From positions 1 to 64,000 of the forward strand of contig NZ_JARZHF010000001.1 in NCBI RefSeq assembly GCF_029891575.1: a DNA stretch of 64,000 bases, read 5' to 3'. The position numbers were made by a program, and so were the translations under genes. Below, piece after piece: positions 21,774 to 30,558 of this stretch (within the stretch, counting starts at the first letter, position 1; every line of letters starts with the position of its first letter). Below the pieces are notes generated by a model. It was not told the DNA's origin. It saw only the letters and a program-made list of their open reading frames with translations, and made no database searches. This DNA is from Salipaludibacillus daqingensis. Its GTDB lineage: Bacteria; Bacillota; Bacilli; Bacillales; Salisediminibacteriaceae.

Positions 21774-22178
21774 ATGAGATATGACCTAACGGTACAAGAA
21801 TTAACACCAGAGATGTTAACTGGATTTTTTGTAGGATGGCCTAACCCTCCAAACGTTCAAACCCATTTAAAGATGTTAAAAAATAGCAGTTACATTGTCC
21901 TTGCCATTGATAATGAGGAAAATATGGTAGTCGGTTTTATTACTGCCATTAGCGACGATGTACTCTCCGCTTACATTCCATTTTTAGAAGTTTTGCCTGA
22001 ATATCAACATAAAGGGATTGGGAGAGAATTGGTCGAAAGAATGTTAAAACAGCTCGAAGGACTATATATGATTGATTTAATCTGTGATGACAAGCTTGAA
22101 TCATTTTATAGCTCATTTCAAATGACAAAATCTCTTGCCATGATAAAACGAAACTATAATAGACAATCTGGTCTTTAG
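21774..22178 (+). CDS. GNAT family N-acetyltransferase
   Basis: A 134-residue acetyltransferase with the acetyl-CoA loop LPEYQHKGIGRELVERML (motif A, about residues 80-97) after the strand AYIPFLEV. The C-terminal DLICDDKLESFYSSFQM is motif B. AAGGAGGG precedes the ATG. Substrate unknown. The next acetyltransferase gene begins 37 bases downstream and probably shares the transcript. Confidence 0.88.
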   Translation: MRYDLTVQELTPEMLTGFFVGWPNPPNVQTHLKMLKNSSYIVLAIDNEENMVVGFITAISDDVLSAYIPFLEVLPEYQHKGIGRELVERMLKQLEGLYMIDLICDDKLESFYSSFQMTKSLAMIKRNYNRQSGL

Positions 22179-22215
22179 AATACAAACAGCTTTTAAATAC
22201 AAGGAGGACTTTGAT

Positions 22216-22779
22216 GTGAATCCAATTATGCTAGATTTTCCAAATGAATTTGAAACGGAACGACTACTTATTAGGTTGCCTAAACCGGGAGATGGGAAAG
22301 AACTTTGTGAAGCTCTACATGCCTCGCATAATGAGTTGAAGCAATGGTTGCCTTTTGCACAAAAAGAACAGAGCGAAGAAGAAGCAGAATTAAACGTTCG
22401 TGAAGCTCACTTAAAATTTTTAAAGCGAGAAGATCTTAGGCTTCATATTTTCCATAAAAGTACTGGGCAACTATTAGGATGCACAGGGTTGCACCGAATC
22501 GTTTGGGAGATACCTAAATTTGAAATCGGATATTGGATCAACACGAGCTGCAGTGGGAATGGGTATATCACAGAAGCTGTGGAAGGACTTATTGCTTTTG
22601 CTTTCAATGAGTTACACGCGAAGAGATTGGAAATTAGATGTGACACAAATAATTTGAAAAGTAGAGCTATTCCTGAGAGGCTTGCCTTTAAGCTTGAGGG
22701 AATTTTAGAAAATGATGATATTTCTGCTGATAAACAAGAACTGCGAGATACATGTGTCTATGCAAAAATTAAACGGTAA
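22216..22779 (+). CDS. GNAT acetyltransferase, RimJ/RimL type
   Basis: A 187-residue protein of the ribosomal-protein-serine-acetyltransferase type. It opens with FETERLLIRLPKPGDGKEL and carries FEIGYWINTSCSGNGYITEAV (acetyl-CoA loop with the consensus GYxTEA) and RLEIRCDTNNLKSRAIPERLAFKLEG. The last normally reads N..S..V.EKLGF; here AIPERLAFK replaces it. The start is GTG at 22216 with AAGGAGG 8 bases upstream; the ATG two bases earlier is out of frame. Substrate may be a protein N-terminus or an antibiotic. Confidence 0.87.
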   Translation: MNPIMLDFPNEFETERLLIRLPKPGDGKELCEALHASHNELKQWLPFAQKEQSEEEAELNVREAHLKFLKREDLRLHIFHKSTGQLLGCTGLHRIVWEIPKFEIGYWINTSCSGNGYITEAVEGLIAFAFNELHAKRLEIRCDTNNLKSRAIPERLAFKLEGILENDDISADKQELRDTCVYAKIKR

Positions 22780-22793
22780 TTTTTTTAATGGGG

Positions 22794-22816
22794 GAGGTTT
22801 ATAACCTCTCTTTTAT
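22794..22816 (+). terminator. Intrinsic terminator after the GNAT pair
   Basis: Perfect palindrome GAGGTTTATAACCTC followed by TCTTTTATT, 15 bases after the stop. The rest of the 320-base gap to 23105 is AT-rich with no supported gene. Confidence 0.8.
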
Positions 22817-23104
22817 TAATGTAAAAAATACTTCTATACCACATAAAAATTAATGGTCATTCACGATAATAACTACTTGCTATTTTAAAACAAACATATT
22901 ATGATAATTTACAACACATTGTTCTTTATATAATCATAATTCGACTTTTTCGTTCTTAATAAAGTTTAATTGTTTAACAGTGGAAGTTGCCTAGCGCGCC
23001 GATCACTACCTTTTTACCTATCACTGATTATATCCATTCTCTGTCTTATTTTAGAAGGAGAAAGGTGTAATAAATATAAGGTACCTATAAAAGGAGGAAA
23101 AAGA

Positions 23105-23332
23105 ATGAAGAAATTGTTACTCGGTTTGGTTATGGTCGCTGTTTTAGTCGGATTCGCCTCTCCTGCATTAGCTGATGGTCATTCTAAACATCCAGCAGTG
23201 CCGGAACAGAGTATTGGAAATGTGAATGCAAATGCTGCGAATGGAATGCACACTGCTTGGTTTAACGTCAGTGAAAAGTCAAATGGTGTTGCGGCACATG
23301 TATTCATGCAGAGACATTCTCCTCACAGATAA
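23105..23332 (+). CDS. Small secreted histidine-rich protein
   Basis: A 75-residue preprotein with a clear Sec signal peptide (MKKLLLGLVMVAVLVGFASP, then ALA) and cleavage before DGHSKH. The mature part of about 52 residues is His- and Asn-rich (DGHSKHPAVPEQSIG, NVNANAANGMHTAWFNVSEK, HVFMQRHSPHR) with no cysteine. AAAAGGAGG lies 7 bases before ATG, far better than any upstream start. No family recognised. The histidines could bind metal; this is speculation. Its own terminator follows. Confidence 0.8.
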   Translation: MKKLLLGLVMVAVLVGFASPALADGHSKHPAVPEQSIGNVNANAANGMHTAWFNVSEKSNGVAAHVFMQRHSPHR

Positions 23333-23333
23333 A

Positions 23334-23387
23334 GAGAACGATTCTAGAATTTGAACGATTATGGTTAAAGCCATTGTCGTTCTTTTT
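23334..23387 (+). terminator. Probable terminator after the secreted peptide gene
   Basis: AGAACGA at 23334-23340 pairs with TCGTTCT at 23376-23382, followed by TTTTATTC. The loop is long, so confidence is moderate. Confidence 0.55.
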
Positions 23388-23450
23388 ATTCAAAAACGGA
23401 TTCTTCCATATAACAAAATGATTTAAAGCTTGCCTTTATAAAATAGTTAC

Positions 23451-23477
23451 AAAAAAAACTCCTCAACGTTGAGAAGT
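23451..23477 (-). terminator. Intrinsic terminator after the bactofilin gene
   Basis: On the minus strand ACTTCTCAACGTTGAGGAGT, with a perfect CTCAAC/GTTGAG core, is followed by eight T. Thirty bases past the stop at 23508. Confidence 0.85.
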
Positions 23478-23507
23478 CTTTTATTGATTATAATGGATAT
23501 ATAAGTT

Positions 23508-23945
23508 CTATTTATTTTCAGAAGTCGTTTGCTTTTTATCAATTTGGCTTACTTTTTCTTCTTTTTCTTTTGTTTTTACCGGTGTTGGTTGCGTTTGACC
23601 ATTCATGACACTTTCCCCGTGGAACTGTCCGTTTTCTTCAATAATAATTGTGGACATTTCCGCTAGTCCTTTAAGAGAACCAGTATCATAAATATGAATT
23701 TTTTCTTGAACTTTCACATTTCCTTCTACCTTCCCCGCGATATATAAGTTTCGTGCTGTCAATTCGTTATCAACGTGACCACTTTGGCCAATTGTCACAT
23801 CACCTTGACAGATGACGTCACCTTGAATTAGCCCGTCAATGCGAATGCTTGAATTGACTTCTAACGTTCCTTTGAAAGTCGTCTCTTCCCCTATAAGCGT
23901 AGAGATGTCATTCAACTTTTTCTCATTTTTTTTGTTCGCAAACAT
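23508..23945 (-). CDS. Bactofilin (polymer-forming cytoskeletal protein)
   Basis: A 145-residue bactofilin: a short polar N-terminus, one DUF583/bactofilin beta-helix domain (TLIGEETTFKGTLEVNSSIR, IDGLIQGDVICQGDVTIGQ, HVDNELTARNLYIAGKVEG) and a charged, disordered tail (KTKEKEEKVSQIDKKQTTSENK). Bactofilins polymerise without nucleotide and act as membrane scaffolds for wall enzymes or motility. The start at 23945 has AGAGGTGACG before it. The gene lies directly downstream of the M23 peptidase gene, about 70 bases away, so it likely scaffolds that enzyme. Confidence 0.92.
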   Translation of the reverse strand: MFANKKNEKKLNDISTLIGEETTFKGTLEVNSSIRIDGLIQGDVICQGDVTIGQSGHVDNELTARNLYIAGKVEGNVKVQEKIHIYDTGSLKGLAEMSTIIIEENGQFHGESVMNGQTQPTPVKTKEKEEKVSQIDKKQTTSENK

Positions 23946-24018
23946 ATCGTCACCTCTTGTTTTATCTTCTTGATCACAACCAACTATTCCATCGTGATTC
24001 TCAATAAGCAAATGCAAA

Positions 24019-24957
24019 TCAATCTTCGTCTTTTTGGTGAAAAGTCATATAAGGATATGGATCGACTAATTCTCCGTTTCTTTTAATCTCGAAATGTAAA
24101 TGAACTCCGGTACTTCTTCCAGTTGTACCCATTCCTGCAATATGATCCCCTTTTTCCACCAAGTCACCTACTGATACTTCCATCGAGTTCAGATGTGCAT
24201 AAAGTGTTTCATACGTGTCTCCATGCTTAATGACAACCGTATTGCCGTAACCTCCATTTCTTCCAGCAAGGGTCACTTCCCCATCTGCGGCTGCATAAAT
24301 CGGGGTTTCCAATGGAGCAGCAACATCCGTCCCAGAATGAAACCTCGTTTCTGACGTAAATGGGTCACTTCGATTACCAAACTCAGATGAAATTCTACCT
24401 TCTCCCGCTGGAAAAAATGTAGGAATCGTTTTTAATTTTTCTTCATATTCCATTAAAGCTGAGACGGTTTTTTCGAATTCAGAAACTAAGTCTGGTAACT
24501 GATCTTGCATCGTCATCAAATCAGCTTGTATATCACTATCTGTTCCTTGAAAATTTGCACTTGAGCGACTTACCAATTCTAGTCCACCACTACCGTCATC
24601 ATCTGATTGTATATCAGATGGTAAGTCCAATTGTATTTCCCCTAGCTTTTCTTCCACTTCTTTAAATTCTTCTACAGTTTTTTGAACGGCTGTTGCTTCT
24701 TCGTATATCTCTAGGTTTTCATCATGTAATTTAGCAATCTCTTGTTCTCGTTCCGTTAATTCATCGTTTAACGACGTTTGTTCTGTTTGAAGTTGATCGA
24801 GCACATACATAAGTCCACCGATGAGTCCCATGAGTGATAATACAAAACCAATACTGCCAAATGCAATGATTTTTCGGAGTTTAAATTGTTTTACTGATTC
24901 TTTTGCTCCAGATGTAATCATTACTGTCCACGTTTTTTGTTTGATTTTCTTTCGCAA
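24019..24957 (-). CDS. Membrane-anchored M23 family peptidoglycan peptidase
   Basis: A LytM-type zinc endopeptidase of about 312 residues. Basic cytoplasmic head, one membrane helix (KIIAFGSIGFVLSLMGLIGGLMYVL; around residues 25-50), a coiled coil (EREQEIAKLHDENLEIYEEA), then the M23 domain: FHSGTDVAAP (zinc His and Asp), ETLYAHLNSM and GVHLHFEIKRNG (HxH). It should cleave peptidoglycan cross-links outside the membrane. The TTG at 24957 is preferred, with GGGGGA 7 bases before it; TTG at 24972 is also in frame. It is followed by the bactofilin gene, a pairing known from cell-shape modules in other bacteria. Confidence 0.88.
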   Translation of the reverse strand: MRKKIKQKTWTVMITSGAKESVKQFKLRKIIAFGSIGFVLSLMGLIGGLMYVLDQLQTEQTSLNDELTEREQEIAKLHDENLEIYEEATAVQKTVEEFKEVEEKLGEIQLDLPSDIQSDDDGSGGLELVSRSSANFQGTDSDIQADLMTMQDQLPDLVSEFEKTVSALMEYEEKLKTIPTFFPAGEGRISSEFGNRSDPFTSETRFHSGTDVAAPLETPIYAAADGEVTLAGRNGGYGNTVVIKHGDTYETLYAHLNSMEVSVGDLVEKGDHIAGMGTTGRSTGVHLHFEIKRNGELVDPYPYMTFHQKDED

Positions 24958-24965
24958 TGTCCCGT

Positions 24966-24980
24966 CCCCCAATTAGGGGG
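24966..24980 (-). promoter_or_regulatory. Hairpin enclosing the ribosome site of the M23 gene
   Basis: CCCCC-TAATT-GGGGG on the minus strand. The second arm is the G-run that serves as ribosome site for the TTG start, so the hairpin could limit translation. Only five base pairs, but all G-C. Confidence 0.35.
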
Positions 24981-25366
24981 ATTCACCTCACTTTTTCATT
25001 AAAAATGTCATTTCTGGTGTTCTTCAGAAAAGAAAAACGAATGAAAATAGCTTTTTTTCAGCTTTTTGTTCAAATAAAAATCTTTCCTATACTAATCTAG
25101 TAAAGTTACACTAATCATAGCTTATCTAAATTACAGAGATGTTGCAGAAAATGTCGGTAATTGTTATCAAAATGTAATATTCTAGTCATACTTATTTTAC
25201 AAGAAAGTATAGTATGTTCAGGAATATTGAGGGAGTTCATGAGAAATGACTCGAAAAATAGATAACAAATTCAAAAAAACCAACTTTCGAATAAAAGGAA
25301 TTTCATCCTAATTATTGAAAGTAGGCTTCATATTATATTAGTAATCATTCCCTCTATTATAAACAG
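24981..25366. other. Gap with a possible 21-codon reading frame
   Basis: Nearly 390 bases without a supported gene. At 25246-25311 (+) a frame MTRKIDNKFKKTNFRIKGIS starts with ATG, with GAGGGAG 10 bases upstream and TAGTAT some 30 bases before that. It is basic and short and could be chance. Confidence 0.3.
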
Positions 25367-26497
25367 TTAGTTTACAACATTTGTGTTTATTGTATCTGTG
25401 TGATTCCCTAAGATTTTTTCTACTATTTGATAAGATGCATTCGGTTTTTTTAGTAATCGTGCATGAGATTTTAATGATTCGTAAAAAGATTGTTCATATA
25501 AGACTTGCTCTACCACTTCAAGAAGTTGATCATCATCATTTACCTCTACTGCTGCACCGTTTGAAGTTAAATAGATTGCATTGTGTTCTTCGTGTCCAGG
25601 AACGGATCGAAATAGTATAATGGGAATTTCACATGCCAACGCTTCAGCCATCGTCACCCCTCCCGCCTTCGATATAACTGCATCACTTGCTTTTAAATAG
25701 GAAAGGAATTTATCGGTAAAAGAAATAGCTCTTACTTCATGTTTTGTCTGATGACGAATAATTTTCTTTTCAGCATGATAATTGTGTCCAATCATGCAAA
25801 TTATTTGGATTGGCTCTTTGATTTGTTCAATTGCTCTTAACACGTTCACATAGTTTGTTAATCCCATTCCCCCTCCTGCAATTAGCAACGTCTTTCTAGT
25901 TGGATCAAGACCTAACTGTTCGCTGATGACTTCTTTTGATTTTTTATAACTTGGATCATTTAAAATAGGAATACCAGTTGCATGAAACCTTTCAGGAGGA
26001 ACGCAGTGCTCTTTTGCAAATGTAGCAATATCATGAGAGGCCGTAAAATAACCATCAATTTCATTGCGAACATAAGCTGGATGTAACACAAAATCTGTGA
26101 TGATTGTATACAATGGAAAACCTAGCTGCTTCTCTTGTTTTAATTTGCATAAAAAGGCAGTCACAAAAGGATGTGTAGAGATCATAAAAGGACAACGATC
26201 TTTGTCTATAAACGTATTTAATTGATTAACAAATAATGCTCCAAAGCGATCGAGCAACATAAAAATCGGATAATTTTCTGAATAACGATACATTTTTCTC
26301 CAAATGAATGGTGTTATTTTAAGTAGACTTAAATACGTTTGTAGCATCATTGTATGAAGGTTAGGATGAATGGCATGAAATGTATCAATTTGTTTTGGTG
26401 AAAGACCTTGATGCTCAAACGCTTCTTGAAGAGCTTTAGCTGCTTGGTTATGCCCATTACCAATAGATGCAGAAAAAATCAATGGTTGATCTTTCAT
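25367..26497 (-). CDS. UgtP/MGDG-synthase-like diacylglycerol glycosyltransferase
   Basis: A GT28-family glycosyltransferase of 376 residues with the N-terminal signature LIFSASIGNGHNQAAKAL, which matches MGDG synthase and B. subtilis UgtP. The acceptor half follows (FMISTHPFVTAFL), then the sugar-nucleotide half with LLIAGGGMGL and SDAVISKAGGVTMAEALACEIPII (UDP-sugar site). It probably adds sugar to diacylglycerol at the membrane surface. The ATG at 26497 has AAGGAGGGG 7 bases upstream. Its sequence differs enough from UgtP to be a paralogue with another sugar or acceptor. Confidence 0.87.
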   Translation of the reverse strand: MKDQPLIFSASIGNGHNQAAKALQEAFEHQGLSPKQIDTFHAIHPNLHTMMLQTYLSLLKITPFIWRKMYRYSENYPIFMLLDRFGALFVNQLNTFIDKDRCPFMISTHPFVTAFLCKLKQEKQLGFPLYTIITDFVLHPAYVRNEIDGYFTASHDIATFAKEHCVPPERFHATGIPILNDPSYKKSKEVISEQLGLDPTRKTLLIAGGGMGLTNYVNVLRAIEQIKEPIQIICMIGHNYHAEKKIIRHQTKHEVRAISFTDKFLSYLKASDAVISKAGGVTMAEALACEIPIILFRSVPGHEEHNAIYLTSNGAAVEVNDDDQLLEVVEQVLYEQSFYESLKSHARLLKKPNASYQIVEKILGNHTDTINTNVVN

Positions 26498-26766
26498 GCG
26501 ATCCCCTCCTTTCATGATAAAAATGGTCATAAATGTTTCTAGGAATTATTACGGATGATACGCCACTTCTTTAAGTTCCCAAATTTAAGTGGTAAATATA
26601 CTCGTTACTGCCATTGGAAATGACAGCCAACTTAAGACAACACGCTTGTTCAATTCATTTACTTTTCAAAAAGGAGACGCTTCCATTATATTTGTACATA
26701 CTCTTTTCATTTTCTTCCATACTAACTTTGAGTGATACATTTCTACAAGCATTTAATGTAGGAACG

Positions 26767-26822
26767 CCTTATAGCCATTTTCATCCAACATGGTGCGAAA
26801 ATAATCGCATGAAGGTCTACCT
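26767..26822. repeat. ~50-bp repeat with TGCGA/TCGCA hairpin, copy 2
   Basis: CCATTTTCATCCAACATGG, TGCGA-AAATAA-TCGCA and a GTCTACC tail match copy 1 at 2184-2237. Here it ends just before the ribosome site of the phosphodiesterase gene and so probably lies in its 5' untranslated region. The gap 26498-26842 otherwise must hold divergent promoters. Confidence 0.55.
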
Positions 26823-26842
26823 AAATAATAGGAGGTTTATTC

Positions 26843-28342
26843 GTGACAATTCAAAAGCCTGCGTCAAGTCGAGTTGTGATGCTTATGTTAGATACATTGA
26901 TGGATAAACCGCTTCAACAAACACTCGAAGAAGAGGATGTTCCAGCCTTACGTTTTTTCATGAGTCATGCTCATTATTATCCAAATGTTGTTGCACCTTT
27001 TCCCACAATGTCCGTCAATGTGGAAAGTACTTTGTTGACAGGAAAATACTCTGATAAGCATGGCATTCCTGCTTTAGCGTGGTATGAAGCAGCTAATAAA
27101 CGCATCATCAACTACGGCACACATATCGTTGAATTAATGAAATTAGGTTTATCTGAAAGCTTATATAATACACTTTATCGATTAAATAACGAACACTTGC
27201 GTAAAGATGTAAAAACGATACATGAAGAACTTCAAGACCGAGGTTTTCATACCGCATCCATTAACCCACTTGTTCATAGAGGAAATGAGCCGAACCAACT
27301 TGAAATTCCAGGGCTTGTTCGTTTTTTTGTGACGATTTCAAAATGGATTTACACCAATACTGCAAACAAATTTGTTTATGGCCGTCTCTCCCAACTAAGT
27401 CCCTTTCATAAATTCAGTCACATTTGGAACAAGTACGGATTTAACAATCATTTCTCCATTCAAGAATTTGCTTATTTAATTAATTCAGAAATATTGCCTG
27501 ACTTTTCTCTCATCTATTTACCTGATCATGATAAGAATGTTCATAAACGAGGGCCAACGGATCAAAAAGGAATCATTGAAATGGATCGACAAATTCAATC
27601 TTTACTGAACATATTTCCCTCTTGGGAAGAGGCGATTCAGAAATTTCATTGGATTTTGATAGGAGATAACGGGCAGTCTTTCGTTAAACATGATCGAAAG
27701 GAAGCTCTTGTCGATTTAAGACTACTATTGCAACCATTAAAGATTACAAAACTAAGGAAAGGGGTTCAACAAGAAGATCAGATAGTATTAGCAAACAATT
27801 TACGTTCCAGTTTCATCTATTCTTTGGATTCTATTAACGCCCCGCTAACGGTCATTGTCGATAAACTTCAACAAGATGAACGAATTGATATGATTGCGTG
27901 GAAAAAAGACGAGTATGCTCACGTGACATCAGGTAAAAGTTTACGTACTTTTCAGTTTAAACAGGGTGGCGAATTAACAGATGAACACGGTCAAAAGTGG
28001 ACTACGAGTGGTGACCCATCCATTTTAGACCTCGGCATAGATCATCAAAAAATTACTTTTCATGATTATCCTGATGCGTTAAAGCGACTTTATACAACCC
28101 TTCATTCCCACCAAGGTGAATTTGTTGTTGCAAGTGTAGGTCCTGGTCACGAGTTTATTGGGGAAAGTACTCCTTCACACCCAGGAGGCGCAAGTCATGG
28201 CGGTTTCCATAAAGATGATTCTCTTATTCCTATGTTCGTAACTGGAACCGACTTACAGCCAGCTTCACTAAGGATGGTTGATTTAAAAGATTGGATTATT
28301 AAACTTGTTGATCCTAACAATGATGAAATAAGTTCTCCTTAA
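26843..28342 (+). CDS. Alkaline-phosphatase-superfamily phosphodiesterase
   Basis: A 499-residue protein of the type I phosphodiesterase/nucleotide pyrophosphatase group. The first metal Asp is in RVVMLMLDTLMD (about residue 17) and the nucleophile Thr/Ser in APFPTMSVNVESTLLTGKYSDKHGI-type context around residue 53-62. Later metal ligands are in YLPDHDKNVHKRGP (about 230) and ILIGDNGQSF (about 272), with the last His in PGGASHGGFHKDDS. No signal peptide or membrane helix, so it is cytoplasmic. Start is GTG with AGGAGG 7 bases upstream. It may cleave a phosphodiester in lipid or head-group metabolism, given its neighbours. Confidence 0.85.
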   Translation: MTIQKPASSRVVMLMLDTLMDKPLQQTLEEEDVPALRFFMSHAHYYPNVVAPFPTMSVNVESTLLTGKYSDKHGIPALAWYEAANKRIINYGTHIVELMKLGLSESLYNTLYRLNNEHLRKDVKTIHEELQDRGFHTASINPLVHRGNEPNQLEIPGLVRFFVTISKWIYTNTANKFVYGRLSQLSPFHKFSHIWNKYGFNNHFSIQEFAYLINSEILPDFSLIYLPDHDKNVHKRGPTDQKGIIEMDRQIQSLLNIFPSWEEAIQKFHWILIGDNGQSFVKHDRKEALVDLRLLLQPLKITKLRKGVQQEDQIVLANNLRSSFIYSLDSINAPLTVIVDKLQQDERIDMIAWKKDEYAHVTSGKSLRTFQFKQGGELTDEHGQKWTTSGDPSILDLGIDHQKITFHDYPDALKRLYTTLHSHQGEFVVASVGPGHEFIGESTPSHPGGASHGGFHKDDSLIPMFVTGTDLQPASLRMVDLKDWIIKLVDPNNDEISSP

Positions 28343-28400
28343 TATAGAAAGCTAAATTTTCACCCCTGTTGATTTTGAAAATCAACAATAAGTTTAACGA

Positions 28401-28436
28401 AAAAGGTGCGCTACACAACTCGTAGCGCATCTTTTT
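28401..28436. terminator. Bidirectional terminator
   Basis: TGCGCTAC at 28407-28414 pairs with GTAGCGCA at 28422-28429; A5/T5 runs flank both sides. It serves the phosphodiesterase gene (+) and the lipid kinase gene (-), whose last codons and TAG lie within it. Confidence 0.85.
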
Positions 28437-29295
28437 CTACTGTGATATGAGTAGGGCTTTCCATTATAAATTCACCGTCGCTTTGCACAAGCACAGGCGG
28501 ATCTGACTGAATAAACACGTCTTCTCCTTTTAAAAATGTCACGTGGTTGTCTAGTTGATGTTTTCCTTTATATGCTTTTGGTAGAAGGCGAAGGACCTCC
28601 CATTTTTTCAAACCATGAACGATACATACATTTAACAGTCCATCATTTTGTAATGCTTCTGGGCATATTTGAATACCTCCCGCATAATTAGGCGCATTTG
28701 CAACAGCAACAAGCCATACTTCTGAAAAGTTGTGCACTACTCCATCCATCATGACTTTTACCTTTGTTGGTTCATAGGACTGTAATGTGGAGATAATGCT
28801 TGCAATATATGCCAATCCCCCTAAACGAAATTGATTGAAATAACGTTTGTATATGGACTCGTTTGCATGTTTCGCTATGGAACCGTCAAGTCCAATCCCT
28901 GTCACCGTTAGGCAATAATGATCTCCTAAATGGAGTAAGTCCACTTGCTTGACATCATCGGCAAAAATTCGTTCTAACGCTTTCACATCGTTCATTGGTA
29001 CTCCTAAACTCCTTGCAAAATCGTTACCTGATCCTGTGGGAATGATACCTAGTGAAATATTTTTATAAACCAGTTCTTTTGCCACTTCATGAATGGTCCC
29101 ATCTCCACCAACAACAATTACTTTAGTGACCCCTTTTTCTAACATATGTCGAACAAGTTCACTTCCATGATGTGGTCTTTCGGTGAACCTTAACAAGAAA
29201 GGAATGTTTTTATTTCGAAAGGCTATGGCAATATTTTTCCAAATACGTTCTCCTTTACCATTGCCTGCTTTTTCATTAATAATCAAGCCATACAT
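28411..29295 (-). CDS. Diacylglycerol/lipid kinase (DgkB/YegS type)
   Basis: A 294-residue lipid kinase of the DAGK catalytic family. N-terminal MYGLIINEKAGNGKGERIW, the nucleotide-binding VVGGDGTIHEV (about residue 62) and IIPTGSGNDFARSLG (about 90) are diagnostic. The C-terminal beta domain includes ANAPNYAGGIQICPEALQNDG. Such enzymes return diacylglycerol to phosphatidic acid, which fits a glycolipid or lipoteichoic-acid context. GAAAGGAG supports the ATG. The similar B. subtilis proteins are DgkB, BmrU and YtlR; which one is closest I cannot say. Confidence 0.92.
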   Translation of the reverse strand: MYGLIINEKAGNGKGERIWKNIAIAFRNKNIPFLLRFTERPHHGSELVRHMLEKGVTKVIVVGGDGTIHEVAKELVYKNISLGIIPTGSGNDFARSLGVPMNDVKALERIFADDVKQVDLLHLGDHYCLTVTGIGLDGSIAKHANESIYKRYFNQFRLGGLAYIASIISTLQSYEPTKVKVMMDGVVHNFSEVWLVAVANAPNYAGGIQICPEALQNDGLLNVCIVHGLKKWEVLRLLPKAYKGKHQLDNHVTFLKGEDVFIQSDPPVLVQSDGEFIMESPTHITVEKDALRVV

Positions 29296-29432
29296 ACTAG
29301 GTTCTCCTTTCCCATCGTTATTTCATTTTCCATCTATGTATAACTTTTCTAATTTTGATGAATAATATTCCAAACACATGGAAATTTTTACTTCAATCAT
29401 CACACATAGCCATAATAAGGAGGATTAGCACA

Positions 29433-30521
29433 ATGAGTACTTTTACGTGCACCGGACAACCCGTTCATCCAGTATCTGAATGGATTGTGGAAGGAATTCG
29501 ACAGTTTTTTTCAAAAAAAGGGTATACGTATCTTCCCATACCTAAATCGGATACGAAGATTGCCTTTCACATGATCGATCGAGAGTCACCGCGACCTTAT
29601 CGACGAAAGTCACAAGGAACCTTTGTCGTATCTATTGTTGAGTCCGACAAATTACCTATAGAAGTCCACAAAGAAGCATATCCTTATTTAATAAGAAGTT
29701 TAGCAAATCACTTGATGTATATCTGTCACGGCAAAGAAAGAACTCACCTGTATTTCTTGACGCCTGAACAAGGGAATTACAGTATTTCCTTCGATACAAA
29801 TTCTAAAGATGAGCATGTATTTGAACAAATTTATGAGCGACTAGAGCCGCTCGCCTCGTCACAACTTGTGATCAATAATGACTTTCATGAAGATTTACCT
29901 GAAATTCTATGGTCTGGAGATGCCGTAACAAAATCGTTAAGAACTTCAGGAAAAAAATTAGATCAAATGAATTTATTACCCGCCCCCTTTCCGCTTGAGG
30001 AATTGTTATCTAAACGAGATATTCGTCATCTTCACAAGTTATATGGGATTGGTGGTCTGAGCTACGGAAATCTAAGTGCTCGTAAAAATAAAGAACATTT
30101 CTGGATGAGTGCTAGTGGTATCGATAAATCTGATATGAAAGAAGTTGGCAGAGACTTTCTTTATATAACTGGATACAACAACGAAACGAAGGCAATGGAT
30201 GTTAGTATTCCACCTAATATTAAACCGAAAAGGGCATCCGTCGACGCAATTGAACACTGGATGATTTATCAAGATCACCCTGATATTGGTGCAATTGTTC
30301 ATGTACATGCTTGGATGGACGGTATCGAAGCAACAGAAGTGAATTATCCTTGCGGTACGGTAGAACTAGCTAAAGCCGTTGCATCCTTAGTAAACGATGC
30401 CCCTGATCCAACACGGGCCGTTGTCGGTTTGAAAAATCATGGGCTTACGATTACAGGAAGAAGCTTAGACGATATTTTTAGCCGCATCGAAGACCAAATT
30501 ATTCCGCAAGTTCCGATGCAG
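29433..30521 (+). CDS. Class II aldolase family protein with extra N-terminal domain
   Basis: Two-part protein of about 363 residues. Residues 1-190 form an unrecognised domain opening FTCTGQPVHPVSEWIVEGIR. The C-terminal half is a class II aldolase/adducin domain: GGLSYGNLSARKNKEHFWMS and ASGIDKSDM near 210-240, the metal histidines in AIVHVHAWMDGIE (about 292) and LKNHGLTITGRSLDD (about 345). Class II aldolases use a divalent metal to split or join sugar phosphates. The ATG at 29433 has AAGGAGG upstream. The alcohol dehydrogenase gene follows in 37 bases. The double domain and pairing suggest a specific polyol pathway. Confidence 0.85.
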
Positions 30522-30558
30522 TAAAGTGTATCAATGCCTTGCGAACTAGGAGAGTAAG

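Noticed and set aside
26614-26907. 97-residue plus-strand open frame before the phosphodiesterase gene
   Set aside because: Overlaps the start of the real gene, lacks a ribosome site and includes the hairpin repeat.
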